Position numbers and translations under genes: made by a program
Shown here: positions 12,410 through 24,576 of the stretch, in pieces
How the letters are laid out: every line of letters starts with the position of its first letter
Position numbering within the stretch: the first letter of the stretch is position 1
Origin: Bursaphelenchus xylophilus
Lineage: Eukaryota; Nematoda; Chromadorea; Rhabditida; Aphelenchoididae
Length of the DNA: 64,000 nucleotides
Direction: 5' to 3'
Assembly: GCA_904066235.2 (NCBI GenBank)
Contig: CAJFCV020000005.1
Coordinates: 7,001,501-7,065,500 of the forward strand
Notes under the pieces: model-generated
Database searches by the model: none
Told to the model about the DNA's origin: nothing
What the model saw: the letters and a program-made list of their open reading frames with translations, nothing else

Positions 12410-15400
12410 ATGCGGGATTCCGAGGAAATCGTAGATCGGCTCTGTTCAAGGTGGTTTCGCAGGCAGTGGAAACTCATATTGGGCATTCTTGTCTTATTAT
12501 TCTGCGTTAACATCTACTGTGCCCTCCAGTTATTATCGAAAAAAGATCAGGTACCTTGTCTGTTTTTTATTTTTGAGGTTTTAGTTTGTTTCCCTATATT
12601 GTACTTGACGAAAAAGATAGAAATTTGATTAGAATCCTTGCTTCAGGGGTATTCATCACCGTATCAGCTCATAAAACAAGCGTTTGAATCTCAGAATGTT
12701 AATAGGAACAGTGCTACGGAGGAAGAATACGAGTTCGGACCAAGATGCGAATTTTCGGACTCCGCTTTGGATGTTTTCAAAAGAATGAAGACCACAGAAT
12801 GTAAGAAGAAGCTCGAAGATCACTTGTGTGATATGGATCCGGTGGGATGGCCAGTTCGGACTGTCAATAACACTTGCTCTATTTATCTACCTAAAATCCA
12901 ATATCAATATCGAGGCTGTTACAGAGACTCCACGGCTTCCAGGACATTGAAATTCTTCAAATACGATCTCAAAGCGACCAACAGTCCGAACCAATGTGCT
13001 CAGTTTTGTTTTCGAATTGGTGCTACGTTAAGCGGTAAGTGTGTTTCACTATGTTCTTTATTTTTAGGTGTCGAATATGGTTATGAATGTTTTTGCGGTC
13101 ATGAAAAAGATTTGACGGATCTATCTCCCCTTCAGAACGCCTCAGTATGCGAGGAAATGAAATGTCCTGGCGATGAGACCAAATTCTGCGGTGGATTTAA
13201 TGCCATTGCCCTGTATAACACTGGATTAACCCGTGAGTGTCATGAATAACATAATTAAATCCAAGATCCAATTGTAAATTATGTTTTATGATTTGTTTTT
13301 AGATCACAACAGAGAATATCCGGTTTACGTTGATCCAGAGAAGTCCAAGAGAGACGTGAAAATCTTGTTTTTACTCCAATTGAATGGTCGAAATGTCAGA
13401 CAAATCAAACGACTTCTGAAGGCGATATACAATCCACGACATCTTTATCTAGTCCATGTTGATGCCAGACAAAAATTGATGCATTATGGTAACTAATTTC
13501 AGAATTTTGTATTGTTATTGTTTTAGAGATGTTGGAGATTCAAAAAATATTGGAGAGGTCAGGCCAAACCAACTTCCGAGTAGTCACCGACCGTTTTATT
13601 ACCATTTGGGGAGGGACTTCGTTACTCGACATGTTCCTTCACATTGTTCGAACTACTTTGGAGGGTGTTTTGAAAGGATTTGAGGATTGGGATTACATCT
13701 TCAATTTGAGTGAATGCGATTATCCCATTTTGAGTATTCAGGAGTTGGAAGCTGTCCTAACAGAGTAAGTACAAAGTGATAAAAATGATTGTTGTCTATA
13801 GAAACAAAGGGAAGAGCTTCATCAGTGCCCATGGATATAATACTGGAACTTTTTTGAAGAAGCAAGGATATAATTACCATTTCTTCGAATGCGAGGAGAG
13901 AATGTGGAGGGTCGGACAAAGGTATATTGCATATATGGGTCGGTATTTCGTATTTTAGAAATAATTATCCGCAAAACTTACGGGTTGATGGAGGATCGGA
14001 CTGGGTTATTATTCATCGGGATCTGGCCATTTATTCGATATCTGAAGAAAAGGTCTGCAAGGATCTCAGAAAGTTCTTCAAGACCATTCTCTTGCCTTTG
14101 GAGGGTTTCTTTCATACTGTAAGTGTATTTTGAAAGCAGTGTTATATTATCCATGATATAATTATGTAATTTATGTTCTATTTATTTGTTTTAGCTCGCT
14201 TTGAACACCGGATTCTGCGACAAAGTCTTATACAAGAATCTTCGTCTCACCAATTGGAAGAGGGATCAAGGTTGTAGATGTGAAGGCCTGAAACATGTTG
14301 TGGATTGGTGTGGCTGCAGTCCAGTTACCATTCTCGCGGAGGAAAACAAATTATTTGTGGAGAGGCTGAAGAATAAAACCAATTATTTCGCCCGGAAATT
14401 CGATTGGATGGTGGATCCCGTCACGATTCAAGAAGCGGAAAATAATGTGTTCAGATTCGAAAAGCATCGGCTAAATGAATATGAGGGGGTTCATGATGGA
14501 TGGGTCAGTCTCTATGATAGACGATATGACGGTATTTTTTTGATTTTTTTTTTAGTTTTCTGGTACCTAAAATAATAGATAATTTTTTAGATCCGAAAAC
14601 CCTCCCAGATCTCACGAATCTGGCTCAAGTTTTGTCCTCAAGGGTGATCCAAGGCGACTGTGATTTCTCCAAACTCCTCGAGATCAACATGTTCTTGTCG
14701 TTTGATGATAAAGAGACTTACGAAATCTTCAAAATTGAGGATAGTTGTGGGGAAATCCAAGAGTTCAAGGTAGCCAGACTGAAGAAAAGAATCCGTCTGG
14801 CAGAGAAAAAGATTGTAAACGGATATGAACTGAAGATGATTGAGATGGGAAATCAGCTGGATTTGAAGGAAGAAATATTCAGAGATGACTTGACATTGAT
14901 TACAGAGGTAGGTATAATTCGAAGAAAACTTGACTTGTATGAGGAGTGTGAAGGTTAAAATGTATATTACTTTAGGACTCATCGGTTACATTCCAATGGC
15001 TTTGGGTAAAATTAAGTGAAAGTGAAGAGAAGGATAAAAAGAAGAAAAGAACAAGCCCCAAGGTCCTAATTGAAGTCCTCAACTCTGAACATAATCTTCT
15101 TCATTTCAATTCTGTTGATTCCTACAACTCTATCAACTTCAAGCAGCATGTTAAGCTTGATCTCCAGGAAATTGGCGCCAAATCTGGCGTCTTAACCTTT
15201 GTTTTGAAACATCCGGTGACAAAAGAAGCCCTCCTACAATTCCCATTTGCCGTCTTGCCAAAAGAAATCAACCCTACATATCACAGATTAATTGATTTCA
15301 CGTATAATGTAACAGAGAAATGCTCAACGAATTGCCCACAAATGAAATGGAGCACCTTTCGACCAGCCAAATCGTCGGATATCCGATTTGGATTTGATGA

Positions 15401-15422
15401 AAAATTGAATTCCCTGGTCTAG
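12410..15422 (+). CDS. sqv-6: Protein O-xylosyltransferase (SQV-6 type)
   Basis: Golgi type II membrane enzyme that adds the first xylose to proteoglycan core serines, starting chondroitin and heparan sulfate chains. The N-terminus has a short cytoplasmic tail and a membrane anchor (LILGILVLLFCVNIYCALQLL). A cysteine-rich WSC-like domain follows (YRGCYRDS ... YECFCGHE ... CPGDETKFCGGFNAIALY). The glycosyltransferase domain shows VKILFLLQLNGRNVRQIKRLL, LYLVHVDARQ, the NLSECDYPI segment and RVDGGSDWVIIHRDL, then NTGFCDKVLYKNLRLTNWKR and the cysteine-rich VDWCGCSP block. The C-terminal xylosyltransferase tail ends at TAG 15420-15422. About ten exons with several 33-38-nt introns. The next gene starts 257 bp downstream on the same strand. 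Confidence 0.9.
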
Positions 15423-15679
15423 GTCGCAAATTTTTTCATACCTCAGCCTTTTCTTCATATCAATCAGTTTTTTATTATTTTTGCATGTAATTATATGGGT
15501 ATCAGAAGTCTTAAAGTATAATATAATAAATGCTAAGTATTTTTGTGAAAGAATGTTTGAAGAACGGTTGTGGTCCTATAATTACTTTGAAGATGATATT
15601 ACAGCAAAATGGACGTTTTTTATAAATTTATATTGTCCTTCAGCTACTGGATATATGAGATAACCAAGATCTCGGTAGG

Positions 15680-16434
15680 ATGATGGCTGACCGTCGAACC
15701 CTCCGTCTTACTCTCCAAGCAATCTCACAGCTCTGCTCCTCTCTGAAACACAAGTACGATGCGGATGTGGTTACTGAGATACGGCGACTAGTATCGACTA
15801 TTTCCACAGATTCCCTGGAAATCCGATTACCTCATCCGTCGCCGGAAAGGTACGAGCTTTACGGGAAATTATATGGCGCTGATGTCTATGAGGACTCCAC
15901 AATGTCATGTGTGGTCTTTGGAATGAAGCATGAAGGCGGGAAGATCCCCTTGCACGACCATCAACATAGCTTTGGATTCATCAGAGTTTTGAGGGGATCG
16001 TTGAGGATAAGATCCTTCTCCTTTGTACAAGATGAAAATAAAAAGGAGAGGAATCTGGTCTCGGCGAGGTTTGAAGGTAAGAAATTATTATCTTGATAAG
16101 GATTTGTGATACTGTTTACAGTATCCATGACGTTAATGTTATAGGTGAACAAGAAGTTGGTGTTTCAAAGTCAGATGACCCCGACTCCGTTGTCTTTCTT
16201 GATCCAATACAAGGAAATATCCATGAAGTGACTGCCCTCGAACCCGGGACCGCCTTCTGTGACGTCCTTGCCCCAGGCTACGTTCATCCAATCAACTGTG
16301 TATATTATGAAGAGACCGAATCCATTCAAAAACCTGGTCAACTAACCCACCTCAGAGCCGTGCCACCCCCTCGAGACTACGTAACGGAGCCTTTGTGGTA
16401 CAGAACAATGGGACAACTCTTCCCTGTACAGTAA
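15680..16434 (+). CDS. Cysteamine (2-aminoethanethiol) dioxygenase-like
   Basis: Thiol dioxygenase of the ADO/PCO family, about 230 aa in two exons (intron about 16078-16144). The cupin metal-binding signature GGKIPLHDHQHSFGFIRVLRGSLRI is present with two His residues for iron; the third His is in APGYVHPINC. C-terminal PRDYVTEPLWYR matches the ADO family end. The family oxidises cysteamine, or N-terminal cysteines of proteins for oxygen-dependent degradation; which applies here cannot be told. Two adjacent ATGs (15680 and 15683); the first is used. It converges on the KLF gene with 347 bp between stop codons. Confidence 0.85.
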
Positions 16435-16781
16435 CCCGCCCTCCGTTTCTTGTAAATCTCCCTTGTTATCTCCGAACTAACCCTGCATTCTAACCTGCTG
16501 TCATATCGAATGTGAGAGCAGAGATTTCTACTTCGTTTATCGTTTGCTATAATCGGCCGATTTTCACACCTGGTATAATTTATTGTAACTTTACATTTTT
16601 TTTATTAAAATAGCATCTTAACTAGGAGTTCATTGGTTCAGTTGCGGTTTTTTCATATAATCAATCCTCGAGGTTGTACATATATATCACCATAATTTTG
16701 ATATGTCTTCAGAAGTCATACCGACCATGAAATGTTTTCAGAAGTCGACGTAACAGGTAATATAATTCTTGAGGTACTCAT
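16435..16781. other. Convergent 3' spacer
   Basis: Holds the 3' UTRs of the dioxygenase (+) and KLF (-) genes. AT-rich; nothing else recognised. Confidence 0.4.
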
Positions 16782-19274
16782 TTACCAGGACTGTCTTCCG
16801 GTCTTTGGTTCATGTCGTTTCATATGTAATTGAAGATGATCGGATCTCGCGAAACAACGTGCGCAGTTCTGGCAGCGGAAGGGCTTGGCTCCGGTATGTT
16901 TTCGGAGATGCCGGGTCAGTTCATCACTTCGGGCGAACCGCCAATTACAGTTGGGCCACAAACAGTTGTACGGTTTCTCGCCTAAAGAAATATCGAGTTA
17001 GTTCAGTTTGAAGTTATGCCATGTAAATATATAAAACGAAGAATAACGTCTTGTATGTTTAGCGTAACATAATTTTTCCTTCAAGTCATCTTTCGATAAA
17101 TTCGCGATGATGTTACAGTAACCCCGAGCAGATCCCCGACCCCCCAAAACAACAGTTCAAACCGCAACTTTTGTTCGCCGCCAATTCTCGAAGAGCAATA
17201 AAAACGGCGGTAAATACCGGGTGGATATTTGGTCGGCTTTTGATGTCTCTTTTACCGTAATATTTACCCAAGAGCGGAGGACACGGCTATTTCGCGCGCG
17301 CATTCCTTTTGACGGCACTCGAATAAGATCGTTGTAAATGAACCTTTTAAAGACCTAAATGTTTGGGAGGCTACTTCAAGAGGGGATCTGTCGACAAAAC
17401 ACTTCCGCCCAAGCTATTTAAGGTCAAGAATCGGGGTAATCCATCTATATTATACGAATAATCTCAAATTTTTGAGAAAACCTGTTGTCTAAAGTAATGT
17501 AAAGGTATAAAGTTACGATAAAACACACCTGTGTGGATCCGTTGATGTGCCTTGAGATGCGAGCTCTTGGTGTAAACTTTGGTACAGCCTAAAACAACAC
17601 AAGTTAATCCTGATCGTCGTATTTACACTCTCGGAGCGAGGGACAACAAGTAACTTTATATCCATGAAATATTACGCCATCGCTAAGCCGAGAGTAAATA
17701 TAAAAAAAGGAGACAGTATGGAGGCCCTCGATCAACACAATACAAAGTGTTAAATCTGGCAAAGCTTACCCGGAACATTGCACTTGTGGTTCCTCTTCTC
17801 CTGCAGCTCGACTTTATTCCTCCGGGGCATTCGATGATGACCGTTTGGATTAACAGCGCTGGGCGGACAGAAAACTTTGGCACAGATCTCGGGAGGCAGT
17901 TGGACATTCATCGCGGCATTACTGTTACTTGAACTGGAAGAGGGAGAAGAAGAACAGCCCGGGGAAGAGCTCAGAACCGAGAAATTGGTGGGAGAAGTTG
18001 AACTGGAGCTGAATTCAGACCCTGTCGAGAGCTTTGTGAAAGTTGCGGTTGTAAGAGAACTGGTAGGAATGGGCTCGGAAACAGCCTGAATGTGAGGGTA
18101 CACGGGCTGGAGAAGCGGCTCCGGCATGGTCGCATAATTGGGCTGGTAATCCGCGTAGAACTCCATGGGACAATAATATTCGGTGTAGGTGTAGGGATCG
18201 AGTTTAATTTGGGGCTGGACAATCGGAACGGAGGTGTAAGTGGGCTCCATACCTGCAAATAGATCAATTATGACGCTGATTTGATGACAATTAAAGTTTG
18301 ATCATTTCATGTCGAGGTGATAAAATCGATTCTAAATATTAACCAGCATCCCAGACGATGGATAAAACTAAAGGTCAAAGAAATCCCATAAAAATTATTC
18401 CGGTTCTATTACGGTCGCAAACCCATAACCGTCCGATCAAAGGGCCCGCTTGCATAACCCTTACGGTCCCCGCACAGCGACGGGGTTATGGCCGCGCTTG
18501 CTTTTTCCCGTTTTATTCCCATTTCTGGAATGTTTCTTGGGTCTCCTTAAGCCTCTCGGATCAGTTCACGCGCCCTTGAATAAATAGACGTGATTCAGCG
18601 GGGCCATCGCATCGCTAGCCGCCCGAGGTCTTCCTTTAAGACCTCTTCATGGAATCGAATGAGGTACCTGCACAAAAACCGATGACTATTCGAATATAAA
18701 CCTTGAGCGCGGGCCGTGTTTGCTATTTCCGGATGTGGTGGGGCTAAATATGGGATCTTTATTGGTTATTGTCGGGGCGGATAAAGGAACCGGCTAGTAC
18801 AAGAGAGGGTACAATGGGTACGAGCCACATATTTATTTAGGATTCTCGAAGATCAGACTTTATAGTTTCCGGTTCCAAATGTTATAAAATTGCTTGTAGT
18901 TCAAATAATCGCTTTGTTTCATCCCTAGTCACTTCTTAAAAGTCTACATTACCCTCCGGTAAAATAAATAATTATTGCACCTACCAAAAGTCACCATTTT
19001 TTCAACCCGCTGCCCCATGTGTAGGCAACAGCCATAAAATGCTGATTGTCGCAAAAAAAAACTCCCGTCAGAAACAACTTAACCATCCCACAAAGGCATC
19101 TATCTCACCTTCTCCTTATCTCTTAATGGCAAACATCCTCGAACCCAAAGACCGCCAGTCTCCCTTCCCCGTCAGACCCAACTTACAGTAATTCTGATCC
19201 AAAATGATGGTGGACTGGTTGTAGAACTGGACCTGGTCGGGCATATAGGTGTCGTAGAAGGCGGTCGTCTGCAT
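16782..19274 (-). CDS. Krüppel-like factor (KLF) transcription factor
   Basis: Nuclear DNA-binding protein of about 270 aa in four exons: a short first exon ([12 protein letters not shown], 19274-19187), a Ser/Pro/Tyr-rich exon near 18252-17768, and two zinc-finger exons. Three C-terminal C2H2 fingers with the KLF hallmarks: [27 protein letters not shown], a middle finger with [20 protein letters not shown], and a last finger with [14 protein letters not shown]. These fingers bind CACCC/GC boxes. The N-terminus is low complexity (long Ser runs) and likely regulatory. An acceptor-like TTTTCAG lies 21 nt before the ATG. The ~930-bp first intron contains a perfect hairpin at 18625-18645. GATA-type motifs cluster 0.6-1.3 kb upstream of the start, and worm KLFs are known from gut lipid regulation, so intestinal expression is an inference. 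Confidence 0.88.
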
Positions 19275-19889
19275 TTCTTTATTATTATTTCGCTGAAAAC
19301 AATGGGAATTAAAAGCCAGGCCTTATCAGCGACGGCGAAACACTCGGAAAACAGCTTGAGACCTGCGGCTTAGTCGGAATTTATTTTTTTAATCCCAAAT
19401 CGCCTTATTCGGCGCCCCGCCCCTTCCTTTTTTGGAGCAGATTGGGTTGGGTGGAGGAGTCGGGTCGGAGGTCGCGCGTTGATTGGCTCCGGGTCCGAAT
19501 TAATCAGCAAACACCGTTCCAATTCGAATCGGAATCAGAATGCAAAAGAGAGTCCAATTCTGGACAAGGTTGTGAAATCCGACGCCTCAGGGGATGCAAA
19601 TTCAAGTAGATAATTGAAAAAGTTTTTACGATTAGGATGACACATTTACGGGAAAAATTGATAAAAGCATCATGAACTATCTTTTGATTAAAATTGTATC
19701 TTGAGCCCTCACTAACTACAAGTAGTAGAAATGTGAAAATAGTCTGGAAAGGGAATTTACTCCACTATTTAAAACGGGATTCAAGTATGATACTGAAACA
19801 AGGTTGACAGAGTAGATTGTGGTATCTAGTGGCTGTTAAACAAAAAAAGTCAGCTGTGGCCTGAGAAGAAACTAGACAACGCAAAATGT

Positions 19890-20257
19890 CTTATCGTTAG
19901 CTATCTTATCCGTGACATTTTTTGTTTGAAATAAAATAAAATTCAAACTTTCCAATCATAAACCTGATCTAAAGTAATATCGAAAGTGCGGGTAGCTCTT
20001 GATTTGACTCGATTGGGGTCCCTCCACACCCATTTCCGACCCGTTCTAAAGCCATCTTATAACCCTCAGCTCATATTAGAGATCTCTTCGTAATCAGATC
20101 CCATTCAATTCAGGTACCTTGCCGGAGGCCTGGAATGAATGATAACTTCCGAACTTATCACCTCCTTATAAGGGACGAGCCAGAGTCGAGAAGAACGTCA
20201 TTTGCATCCCTCCGATTAGTGTGACATCACCTTGATAAGTCGGGAAGAAAGATAAGG
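19890..20257. promoter_or_regulatory. Cluster of GATA-factor motifs upstream of KLF gene
   Basis: TTATC/GATAA cores occur at 19890-19895, 19905-19910, about 20140, 20154-20160, 20233-20239 and 20251-20257. Several match the extended TGATAA form favoured by nematode gut GATA factors. Binding is not shown. Confidence 0.35.
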
Positions 20258-22854
20258 AATGGCTTATTAAATTGACGTTTTCCACGCAAACGTCATCCCG
20301 TCCGATATCAGCGAGTAGCAACATAAACTAGACATTAGTCATGCAAAAATTTCGTACAAGAATTGCTGGAGATACCCGCGTTATCGCGACGATAAAAACA
20401 CAAAAACCCTCAGGGCATTCGGCAATAAAAATGAATCAAATATTCCAAAAAAGTGACGTTTCCACGTTCCCAAATATGGAGAAGATCTTGGAGATGTCTT
20501 GGAACAAAAGATTGCAGAAAGTTACAGTAATCCCGGAGGAGTTGTAAACCGATTGATAAGCGGATTGGAGAGCGTGGGAGAGAAAAGAGAAATGCGTAAC
20601 AAATGAGTCAAAAAGAGGATTCAAACACCTGGAAAATTGGATGAGTGCAGGTTGACGTAGAGGGTCGTAAATAGTCGGTAAATAAACGAAACTACGGATA
20701 ATGCGGCTACTATTTATGAAGTCATGTTAAATTTTGGTAAAACTCGACTTAAACTCGACTTGATAACTCGTTTGAATGTGAGAGATTTTGAAATTGTGTT
20801 TTGCAGAAACGACCAAGACTTAAAAAATTTAAAATTATTTTTTTTCTATTTTTATTTTCAGTAGCTCCAAGAAAATTTGCAACGTAAAATGTGAAAAGCG
20901 ACAGCTGAAAAAGTTTTTTTCTGACCGCCTCTCTTCATTTTCAATAATCTCTAGTCAATTTTTTTTAATGATCGGGTGCTTCTGCAAAAATTTTTGGGAA
21001 TTGGAGCCTCCCCTACAAAGAACTCCCATGCCAAAGTTCGAATAAATCTTCCCGTTGAAAGCTCCAGCACATCATCCATTTGTCGTAAAATCATTTTTCT
21101 ACAAAACAATTATGACACATCGATTTTATCAAATGCAAAAATTGTAAATTAAGCAGCAATGAGTCATTTATTTGTGAGTCGAACTTTCGGACACGTAGAT
21201 CACAAATTTGTGGACCTTTATCAATGTACAATTAGCAGGCGAAAAGATCATTCCTCCGATTCGTGGTGTTCAGATGGACAAAACACTTGGCGGGAACCGG
21301 AAATGCCCCTTTTTTAGTGCAAGAATGGAGAGTAAAGATCGCAAAGTTTTGGGAGATTACGGTAGAATTTAGGGGGTGGAACGAAAAATTAAAATGTAAA
21401 TAACCAAAGAGATTATCTAAGATAACACATAAAAGTAGCAGAGGATAAAACATTGAAATAAACTATCGTCTCAAAAAAAACTCAGAATTACATAATAAAA
21501 GGTCACAAATCAGATTAATCGTCATCATCCGCAAAGACTTTGCCATATTTTGAATCTTTAGATGTATGTATGAAGCAATTCGGAGTCCGTAATCATGCCT
21601 AAAATTAAGACTGAAACTCAAAAAAAATTTATATTTCGCTGCTTTCTTTGTCCTTAACTTTAAAAAGGCGTACTATAAAGTCGCTGATAATAAGAAAATC
21701 TCTATGCAAATTGCGTAATATTTAGTATTATGAAATCGTTCAAGACTGTTGCCCAAGTTACATTATTAAAAAATTTTTCTTTACCAACAGGATTACTGTA
21801 TTTTCTCGAGCTACATTTCCAGCCTAATCCCCATCGATCTAAAGTGAGGGTTTTCCCTCACTCGAAAGTGGCGTAATGTGATCCGTCATGTAATTGTAGA
21901 AGTAATCAAGAGTAATTGATCTGAAAAGGAGTGGCAAATAAATCTTCGTTTGCATTACAATGTCATCACTCCTTCGAGTTGGGGTTTGGTGCTTCATTGC
22001 TGGGTCATTATCATCGGTGAGGACGTGGGTGGATGTGAAAATGAGTTATTGAAGGAACAAAAAACACGAAAATAATCGCAAACTTTTTTTAATGCATTTG
22101 ATTCCAAAACTGTAGTCTTAGATTGTATAATTCCTTCAGGCCCTCCGCAACTTGCATGCACCCTTCTTTGGATTGTTTGCCTTAGGCTTATCAGTGCCTG
22201 AGGGCTGTTAACGACGACCAAGGGGAGTCGGATCCGATAAGAGTTTGTCTTGAAACTTGCATATTGTTTTGCAAGGGATTACTGCGAACAATGGGGCTAG
22301 ACGGTCATGAGGGCAGAGCAAGTCAAACATTTCAATCTCTCTTATCTTGTCCTTACAAGGTACTCTTTTGAATACATAGTTTACGTTTCCATTCCGAGAA
22401 TAATGTGCGCACAATCTATGTCGTGTTTGACTTAATCACCGATTCTGACAGTTTTTTAAATATACCTATCGCATCATAAGCCGAGAAGATTGCATAAGCC
22501 TACAAATTGGGACGAATCGACGAGCATCTGATAAAAGTTCTTAAGGCCCTACGCAATTCGACTCAAAGTTGACCAAAATGCAAAAATTGACTCATTCCGC
22601 AGGGTACTGTAACGTTTATTTGTAAAGATTATTCAAGAAAGTGCAAAAAAGAAATCTAGATGAAACGTTCAAGTAAAATAAAAATAGTTTGAAAAATCAC
22701 CGGAAAATACAGTTGGAAAATTAAATTTAGGAAAGTTTTTCCCAAATCTTATAAAAGGGCACCTGATTTGAGGTCTATCTCGCAAATTTCACCGGAAGTC
22801 AGTGGGGAGATACTTAATTAAAGGAACACAAATAATCTGGAAAAAGTAAAACTA

Positions 22855-23310
22855 ATGGATTCGATAATCAAGACACGAGTATCTGAAGGAAAACAATCAA
22901 CGCCTACGATGTCCGAAAACATGCAGGAAGTCACACTAGTAAAGAATAAAAATCCACCCTACAACTGCAAAAAAGGACATGTTACTGTTCTCGTAATTTT
23001 TTTGGGTATCTGCAGTGTTTGGCACTACGACATTCCGGGCCATCAGAAGGCTTACATGTTCTTACCAAGCCTTGTCAACAAGGCCATCTTTCCTATAATG
23101 GTCTACCCCAGACATCCGTCGAGCGAGAAATCACTGAAAATCATCCACAGAAATCCCTATCACAAAATTTTTACCATTCTTGTCCTTAATGAAGTTGTAT
23201 TTAACAGTAAATTCCGGAACCGTACAAGTGAACAGGATACTCTAGACTGTAGATACTGTATCATAGTTAAAAGGTTAAACGATCCAAAGTTTTTATTGGA
23301 GTTGCTGTAA
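22855..23310 (+). CDS. Orphan 151-codon ORF, doubtful
   Basis: Uninterrupted ATG-to-stop frame in AT-rich DNA, long for chance at this composition. A hydrophobic segment lies at about residues 44-57 (VTVLVIFLGICSVW), followed by basic, His-rich sequence. No family recognised, no clear splice sites and no neighbour that suggests a role. It may be a young lineage-specific gene, a decayed exon or chance. Confidence 0.2.
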   Translation: MDSIIKTRVSEGKQSTPTMSENMQEVTLVKNKNPPYNCKKGHVTVLVIFLGICSVWHYDIPGHQKAYMFLPSLVNKAIFPIMVYPRHPSSEKSLKIIHRNPYHKIFTILVLNEVVFNSKFRNRTSEQDTLDCRYCIIVKRLNDPKFLLELL

Positions 23311-24019
23311 ACAATGACGCCAAAAGATACGTAAACAAAACCCCAATTGTAATGGATGTTAACTCGGAAATAAAACAGACCCCTCGTATTCGTAAGTTTA
23401 TTAAGATCGCTTTACTTATTGCACTGTAAATACGTCGTTGAAGTGTATTATCAATACTGTTGAGCATAGGAAACTGATCACATAAGGCAGAGAAAAGAAG
23501 GCGGTTTGTTAGTGAGGAAATGGAATATTAGTCTTTTATTAACAAATTCGATATGATCCCAACGTTAACAATCACATTTATACATCCAGAAGACAGAGAG
23601 AAGGAGATAGATCAAGCGGTGCGGGGAGCTGAAACTGAAACAGAAAAGATTAAGAAAGAAGAGGTTGCTCCTCGCCTTCATCCACAAGGACACTCCGATG
23701 CCGATGACGGGTCTGGAACAGTTCGTACACGTCCAGAACACAGCGACGGATCAGGCAGAGAACTGAGAGAGCGTTCTGAAATCGGCAAATTATGGATAGA
23801 AGGCATTAGCATATTGCTTTAGTTGTTATTTTAGGCAAGAGTTCTTCTTAAAGCTATAAATATCCAACTTTTAAAGCTCAAAATTCTAGGATATGACTTA
23901 GAAATTAATTTTGGCACAATTTCCTGGCATTAACACTCAACGAGCCGTCCGTGCATTTTGTGAATTTCAGTACTCACCATACTACTGAATAAAAAAAAGA
24001 TAGAATTTGGGGCTAAGGT

Positions 24020-24300
24020 AGTACAGCCCCCCAGTCCAGTTTAGCCCCCCATGACCCAGTACAACCCCCCTCGTCCATTCTCAACCCCAAAATTTATTTC
24101 AAAGAATTAAACCAAGTTTTATGGTCCAGCACAAGCCCCCTACGTTTTAGATGAAGCCCCCTACGTTTTAGATCAAACCCCCAACGTAGTAGATCAAACC
24201 CCCACTTACATTTTTTGTATTATTCTAATTTGTTCATTATGTGGGGTGTGAAACGGGCAAAACAGTGGGGGTTTGAACTACCTTTCGTGGGGGGCTCAAC
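24020..24300. repeat. C-rich 21-bp tandem repeat with inverted G-rich flank
   Basis: Four AAGCCCCC/AAACCCCC units start at 24133, 24154, 24175 and 24196, an exact 21-bp period. Upstream are looser C6 tracts near 24026, 24044 and 24061. Downstream, GTGGGG, AGTGGGGGTTTGAAC and GTGGGGGGCTCAAC carry the complementary pattern, making a partial inverted arrangement. Confidence 0.7.
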
Positions 24301-24576
24301 TACCGAAGCCCCTAGAATTTTTCTTCCCCAGCAAAGAATGGGCAAGACTATGCATAGCTCTCAGGGCCGGAGGAGGTAGGCCCAGCCGTATGGAAAAATC
24401 AAAATAAAACCAGTAAAAGGTATGTTACCAAAATTCAGAATGGAACGGATTGTGTTAAAATTAAATTAAAGCTCTTTTAAAAACAAAAATTCGGTGGAAA
24501 TCGCGAAAGCATTTTAGAAAAAAGGGCATAATTTGGAAATGGACATATATGGCTAGTATATACGGCTAGCCAATTC

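Larger units (their letters stand above)
19275..24576. other. Gene-poor intergenic region with regulatory motifs and repeats
   Basis: About 5.3 kb without a gene I can support. It includes a cluster of GATA motifs (19890-20257), short unsupported frames, a 151-codon orphan frame at 22855-23310, and a C-rich tandem repeat with a G-rich mirror at 24020-24300. Much of it may be upstream regulatory sequence for the KLF gene. Confidence 0.5.

Noticed and set aside
23553..23822. 89-codon plus-strand ORF with charged product
   Set aside because: No recognisable domain, no context, and simple Glu/Arg/Asp composition; chance is likely.
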